Assembly: GCA_041749255.1 (NCBI GenBank)
Contig: JBGTBR010000028.1
Location: 1-64,000 of the forward strand
Length of the DNA stretch: 64,000 nucleotides
Source of the DNA: JABDLO01 sp041749255
GTDB lineage: Bacteria; Bacteroidota; Bacteroidia; Chitinophagales; Saprospiraceae
Direction of reading: 5' to 3'
Positions 62,950 to 64,000 of the stretch are shown here, one piece after another; the stretch's first letter is position 1; each line of letters begins with the position of its first letter. Below the pieces are notes generated by a model. That model did no database searches, was not told the origin of the DNA, and saw only the letters and a program-made list of their open reading frames with translations. The translations under genes and the position numbers were made by a program.

Positions 62950-63116
62950 TGTGAGGTGATGAAAGAGGTAGACATGCCCTCCTGTCTCGGGGGTGGGGAT
63001 AACACAATAAACACAGAATAACGGGTTGACCACTGAAGCCAGCGGGTCAAATTTGACCCGATGGTTAATGTTCTGCTGCTAAGTGCTCCGTGGAGGTTCG
63101 AATCCTTCCCTTACAG
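62950..63116 (+). ncRNA. tRNA-Leu-like RNA with expanded, structured variable arm
   Basis: The ends fold as a tRNA: acceptor TGTGAGG (62950-62956) with CCTTACA (63109-63115), D stem ATG (62959-62961) with CAT (62973-62975) around a GGTAGAC loop typical of tRNA-Leu, anticodon stem CCCTC (62977-62981) with GGGGG (62989-62993), and T stem GGAGG (63092-63096) with CCTTC (63104-63108) around TTCGAAT. The anticodon loop is CTGTCTC, so positions 34-36 read GTC with T at 37, abnormal for Leu. The variable region (62994-63091) is 98 nt instead of about 15, with basal stem GGGG/CTCC and an internal palindrome. It may be a degenerate tRNA, a tRNA with an inserted element, or a distinct RNA. Base 73 is G and CCA is not encoded. 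Confidence 0.6.
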
Positions 63117-63119
63117 CAC

Positions 63120-63146
63120 ATTTCCTGGTTAATAAATACAGGAAAT
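63120..63146 (+). other. 8-bp hairpin after the tRNA-like RNA
   Basis: ATTTCCTG (63120-63127) and CAGGAAAT (63139-63146) are perfect complements with an 11-base loop, directly after the tRNA-like 3' end. It may be a processing or stability structure of the same transcript. Confidence 0.5.
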
Positions 63147-63175
63147 ATTAAAATCTCTTCCATATCAATAATAAG

Positions 63176-63210
63176 AAGGCAAATGTGGACATTCCGTATT
63201 TGCCTTTTTT
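63176..63210 (+). terminator. Intrinsic terminator of the tRNA-like unit
   Basis: AAGGCAAAT (63176-63184) and ATTTGCCTT (63198-63206) form a perfect 9-bp stem followed by T's to 63210. It ends the transcription unit that starts near 62925. Confidence 0.85.
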
Positions 63211-63304
63211 ATTTTTACTTTTACATACCTGCCTTTTTTATAATACCGTTTCTTACATATTGCAAAATCTTTTTAATGTAGCTCTATCTTTACTTTTTTA
63301 AAAA

Positions 63305-64000
63305 ATGGCAATGAATCCTAATCAGCGAACTCAATACAAAAATATATACGTAGCGGCTACCAGCCAGCATGTCGGTAAAACCACTTCAACATTAGGACTG
63401 GTGTCGGCTTACATGAAAAAAGGCTTAAAAGTAGGATACAGTAAACCTGTAGGTCAAAAATTTCTGGATGTAGCCAATATCAGAGTTGATAAGGATACCT
63501 TGCTTTTTGCAGATCTCATAAATTTTGATATCATTCCTGAAGTTCATAGCCCCGTAATTTTGGGAAAGGGTGCTACACAATTGTACTTGGATGAACCCGG
63601 GGCAGTAGACCTGGATAATATTCTGATCAATGCCAGGATCAAACTGGAAAGTAACAATGAGTTGGTTATTTTCGAAGGAACCGGACACCCCGGTGTAGGT
63701 AGTGTAGCCAATATATCCAATGCAAGAGTGGCTAAACTGATGAATGCTCAGGTGATCATGATTGCCGAAGGAGGAATTGGGAGTACTATCGATATGCTAA
63801 ATATGTGTACTGCTTTATTTAGGGAAGAGGAGGTGCCCATACTAGGAGTGATTATCAATAAAGTGCTACCTGAAAAAATGGAAAGTGTAAGATACTATGT
63901 TGGTAAATGGCTGGATTCCAAAGGTATACGGCTACTTGGTCTTATGCCTTATGACAAATCACTCGCATTCCCATTGTTAGCCGCAGTGTCAAAAGCCGTT
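63305..64000 (+). CDS. P-loop NTPase of the BioD/phosphotransacetylase N-terminal type (partial)
   Basis: The frame is open from ATG 63305 to the window end (232 codons, no stop), so the C-terminus is missing. The start AATSQHVGKTTSTLGLVSAYMKKGLKVGYSKPVGQK is a Walker A region of the dethiobiotin-synthetase-like fold. VIFEGTGHPGVGSVANISNARVAKLM and VIMIAEGGIGSTIDMLNM form the Walker B area and following strands, also seen in the N-terminal domain of long phosphate acetyltransferases and in stand-alone DRTGG-type proteins. Without the rest of the gene these cannot be separated. It is 94 bases after the terminator of the tRNA-like unit. Confidence 0.75.
   Translation, partial: MAMNPNQRTQYKNIYVAATSQHVGKTTSTLGLVSAYMKKGLKVGYSKPVGQKFLDVANIRVDKDTLLFADLINFDIIPEVHSPVILGKGATQLYLDEPGAVDLDNILINARIKLESNNELVIFEGTGHPGVGSVANISNARVAKLMNAQVIMIAEGGIGSTIDMLNMCTALFREEEVPILGVIINKVLPEKMESVRYYVGKWLDSKGIRLLGLMPYDKSLAFPLLAAVSKAV

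Noticed and set aside
62950..63116. tmRNA or selenocysteine tRNA as the identity of the tRNA-like RNA
   Set aside because: A normal D arm and anticodon arm are present and there is no tmRNA-type reading frame or start sequence; there is no TCA anticodon.

Overview
The window comes from a member of the Bacteroidota, most likely a Saprospiria-like or related lineage; the assignment rests on gene content only. Supporting signs are SprA of the type IX secretion system, a fused alanine racemase/MurF, a fused two-domain E1 dehydrogenase, SurA-type chaperones in tandem, several TTG starts without clear Shine-Dalgarno sequences, and TAnnTTTG-type -7 promoter boxes. The DNA is AT-rich and looks like ordinary chromosome: no prophage, insertion sequence or CRISPR array was seen.

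Layout. 1-4.4 kb: a DUF1573 secreted protein, a fused 2-oxoacid dehydrogenase E1 and a polyprenyl-phosphate mannosyltransferase. 4.8-20.3 kb: the complete division and cell wall (dcw) cluster mraZ-rsmH-ftsL-ftsI-murE-mraY-murD-ftsW-murG-murC-ftsQ-ftsA-ftsZ, preceded by 10-bp-spaced MraZ boxes and interrupted only by a structured murE-mraY gap. 20.3-30 kb: a cytochrome c lipoprotein, gpmI, a TPR histidine kinase/LuxR regulator pair, an unknown envelope protein, a TerC-family transporter and an unknown helical protein. 30.1-41 kb: branched-chain amino acid synthesis, leuACDB then ilvDBNCA. 41-51.5 kb (minus strand): panC, a GH113-like hydrolase, three SurA-like chaperone genes, the murF-alr fusion and purD. 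51.9-62.5 kb: ruvA, the very large sprA, and a histidine kinase/OmpR regulator pair. The end holds a tRNA-like RNA unit and the start of a P-loop NTPase gene cut by the window edge.

How the genes work together. The dcw genes and murF-alr supply nearly the whole pathway from UDP-MurNAc to lipid II plus the divisome; MurE carries the DNPR signature of a meso-diaminopimelate enzyme. The leu and ilv genes give the common valine/isoleucine/leucine pathway with threonine deaminase.

Most notable signals. (1) A textbook ribosome-mediated transcription attenuator before ilvD: a 21-residue leader peptide with 10 Ile and 2 Val, an antiterminator strand right after its stop codon, and an intrinsic terminator. 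(2) A self-contained transcription unit (promoter, tRNA-Leu-like RNA with a roughly 90-nt structured insertion in the variable arm and an abnormal anticodon loop, then a terminator) at 62.9-63.2 kb. (3) Mutually exclusive hairpins between murE and mraY. (4) MraZ boxes overlapping the mraZ promoter. All are read by eye and none has been tested by folding or database search.
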